Positions 62,842 through 64,000 of a stretch of DNA of 64,000 nt are shown piece by piece. The DNA comes from Tetrahymena elliotti 4EA (taxonomy: Eukaryota; Ciliophora; Oligohymenophorea; Hymenostomatida; Tetrahymenidae): NCBI GenBank assembly GCA_000231825.2, contig JH720321.1, positions 891,758 to 955,757 of the forward strand, in the 5' to 3' direction. The position numbers were made by a program, and so were the translations under genes. The first letter of the stretch is position 1. Each line of letters begins with the position of its first letter. The notes beneath the pieces were generated by a model that had not been told where the DNA came from, ran no database searches, and saw only the letters and a program-made list of their open reading frames with translations.

Positions 62842-64000
62842 ATGTTTAAGTTATCTTAAAATTATAGGTATTATATATCTAAAATTATCTCCATTTTAGT
62901 TAAATTTGTATTTGATTGAATGTCTTTTTATTCTAGAACTGATAAAGATTATTTCCATTTTTGTTACATTTTTTATCAAAAATTAATCCTTTTTTTGATT
63001 CTAATAAAAATGATATTTGTATGTAATGTACTTAAATTAACACATTTTGATAAAGAAATTTATTCAATTTATTACAATTATTTTGTATCTTTTAAAATTC
63101 ATTAAACTAAAATAAAGTATTAATTTGATTGAAAAAAAAACTTTATCTCATCAAATTAAAAATATGTACGTATGAGAAAAAATGATGTGTAAAAAAAAAT
63201 AAATTTAAAATTGGTTTTGTAATAATTTGATATGATTTTTGTTTTATTAATTATATTTTCTGGAAAATTTTTTTAAAAATGTGAAATTGCTAAAAAATTG
63301 TTTTTATGTAATTGTTTGCTAATTTTATTTAGGAAATTAAAAAAAGAGATAAATATGTTTTGATATTGAATAAAATTTTTATTTGTTTTTAGATTCTATA
63401 TTAAGATGTAATTTATTCAAGTTTTAACATAAAATAGTTGATTAAATTATTTGAAAGGTATGAATGTCTGTCACTTCAATGTTATCAATAAAATGATAAT
63501 CTCACGAATCTTTTTGCTTTCATAAGTTTTTGTCTTATTCTTTATTAGCCCAAATCACCAATTTCATTTTCTCTTTTAGAATGATAAAAATAAATATTGA
63601 ATAAAGAAATATTTAAAAGAATGAGAAAAATATTAAAATTTGAATTAATTCTGAAAATAACATGTAAGAAATAATGAATGAGGGAACAATCAGCTGAAAA
63701 AATAAGATCATGTTAATCAATCAAAATTAGTCAGTTGCTAACAATTTAAAGTTTTTATTTATCCCATCATTTCTCCTTCAATAGTGCATAATTAGTAATG
63801 AAACTGTATTTTTACTTTAGGTCAAGAGTCAAAGTTTAGAGATTAGAGCACTATCCTAAGCCAGATCCTAATGTTTAACCCCCCAATTCACCAATTTGAT
63901 TGTTTCTTTTATAGAATGATAAAAATAAATATTGAATAAAGAAATATTTAAAAGAATGAGAAAAATATTAAAATTTAACTAAATTTGAAAATAACATATC
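62842..64000. other. Non-coding right end with direct repeat
   Basis: No gene supported. The open frame at 62920-63105 has no coding character. The main structure is the repeated block listed next. Telomere repeats are absent, so this is not a chromosome end. Confidence 0.5.
63549..64000. repeat. Direct repeat of about 118 bp, two copies
   Basis: The block starting near 63549 (CAAATCACCAATTT...) recurs from about 63881 (CCCAATTCACCAATTT...). A nearly identical 65-bp core lies at 63577-63641 and 63912-63976, a 335-bp spacing. Similarity continues into GAAAATAACAT at the window edge, so the second copy and perhaps more copies run beyond it. Confidence 0.8.

Noticed and set aside
63877..63884. 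Run of six C followed by AA, similar to a ciliate telomere unit
   Set aside because: Only a single unit is present inside ordinary AT-rich sequence; telomeres would show many CCCCAA repeats.

Overview
The window looks like macronuclear DNA of an oligohymenophorean ciliate, most like Tetrahymena. It is very AT-rich. Long reading frames stay open only if TAA and TAG are read as glutamine and TGA is the sole stop. Genes carry short AT-rich GT..AG introns, mostly about 40-110 nt with a few of 290-435 nt, which is longer than Paramecium introns. The species assignment is an inference. Exon joins were made by eye, by restoring frame between GT and AG sites.

Left part (1-20.6 kb). A Gln/Asn-rich protein of unknown function (558-2079) is followed by an FHA / repeat / tandem-BRCT protein with the layout of the DNA-damage mediator MDC1 (3012-7020). 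On the minus strand lie an ataxin-3-like Josephin deubiquitinase with UIM-like helices and a C-terminal UBX domain, and a long coiled-coil protein. A glutathione-peroxidase-fold protein lacking its catalytic residues follows on the plus strand. Then come a minus-strand ankyrin protein with a small RIIa-like neighbour or 3' exon, and a major-facilitator transporter.

Middle (20.6-48.2 kb). A 5'-3' exoribonuclease of the XRN family is on the plus strand. Two tandem class I histone deacetylases on the minus strand share an intron position. They are followed by two tandem giant minus-strand membrane proteins of about 9.5 kb each. These have a signal peptide, a repetitive ectodomain resembling a beta-helix, a Cys-rich module, a polytopic membrane region and a disordered cytoplasmic tail.

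Right part (48.2-64 kb). Three plus-strand genes: a Ser/Gln/Asn-rich protein with an AGT trinucleotide tract, a CAMK-like kinase with a long disordered N-terminus, and a six-TM potassium channel with a degenerate cyclic-nucleotide-binding domain. The last 1.1 kb has no gene but holds a roughly 118-bp direct repeat.

The genes do not form an operon or one pathway. Several belong to chromatin, DNA-damage or ubiquitin biology (MDC1-like, HDAC pair, ataxin-3/UBX). The most original item is the MDC1-like protein, whose two families of Thr-containing repeats look like phospho-dependent docking sites. No rRNA, tRNA, CRISPR array, transposase or telomere was seen.
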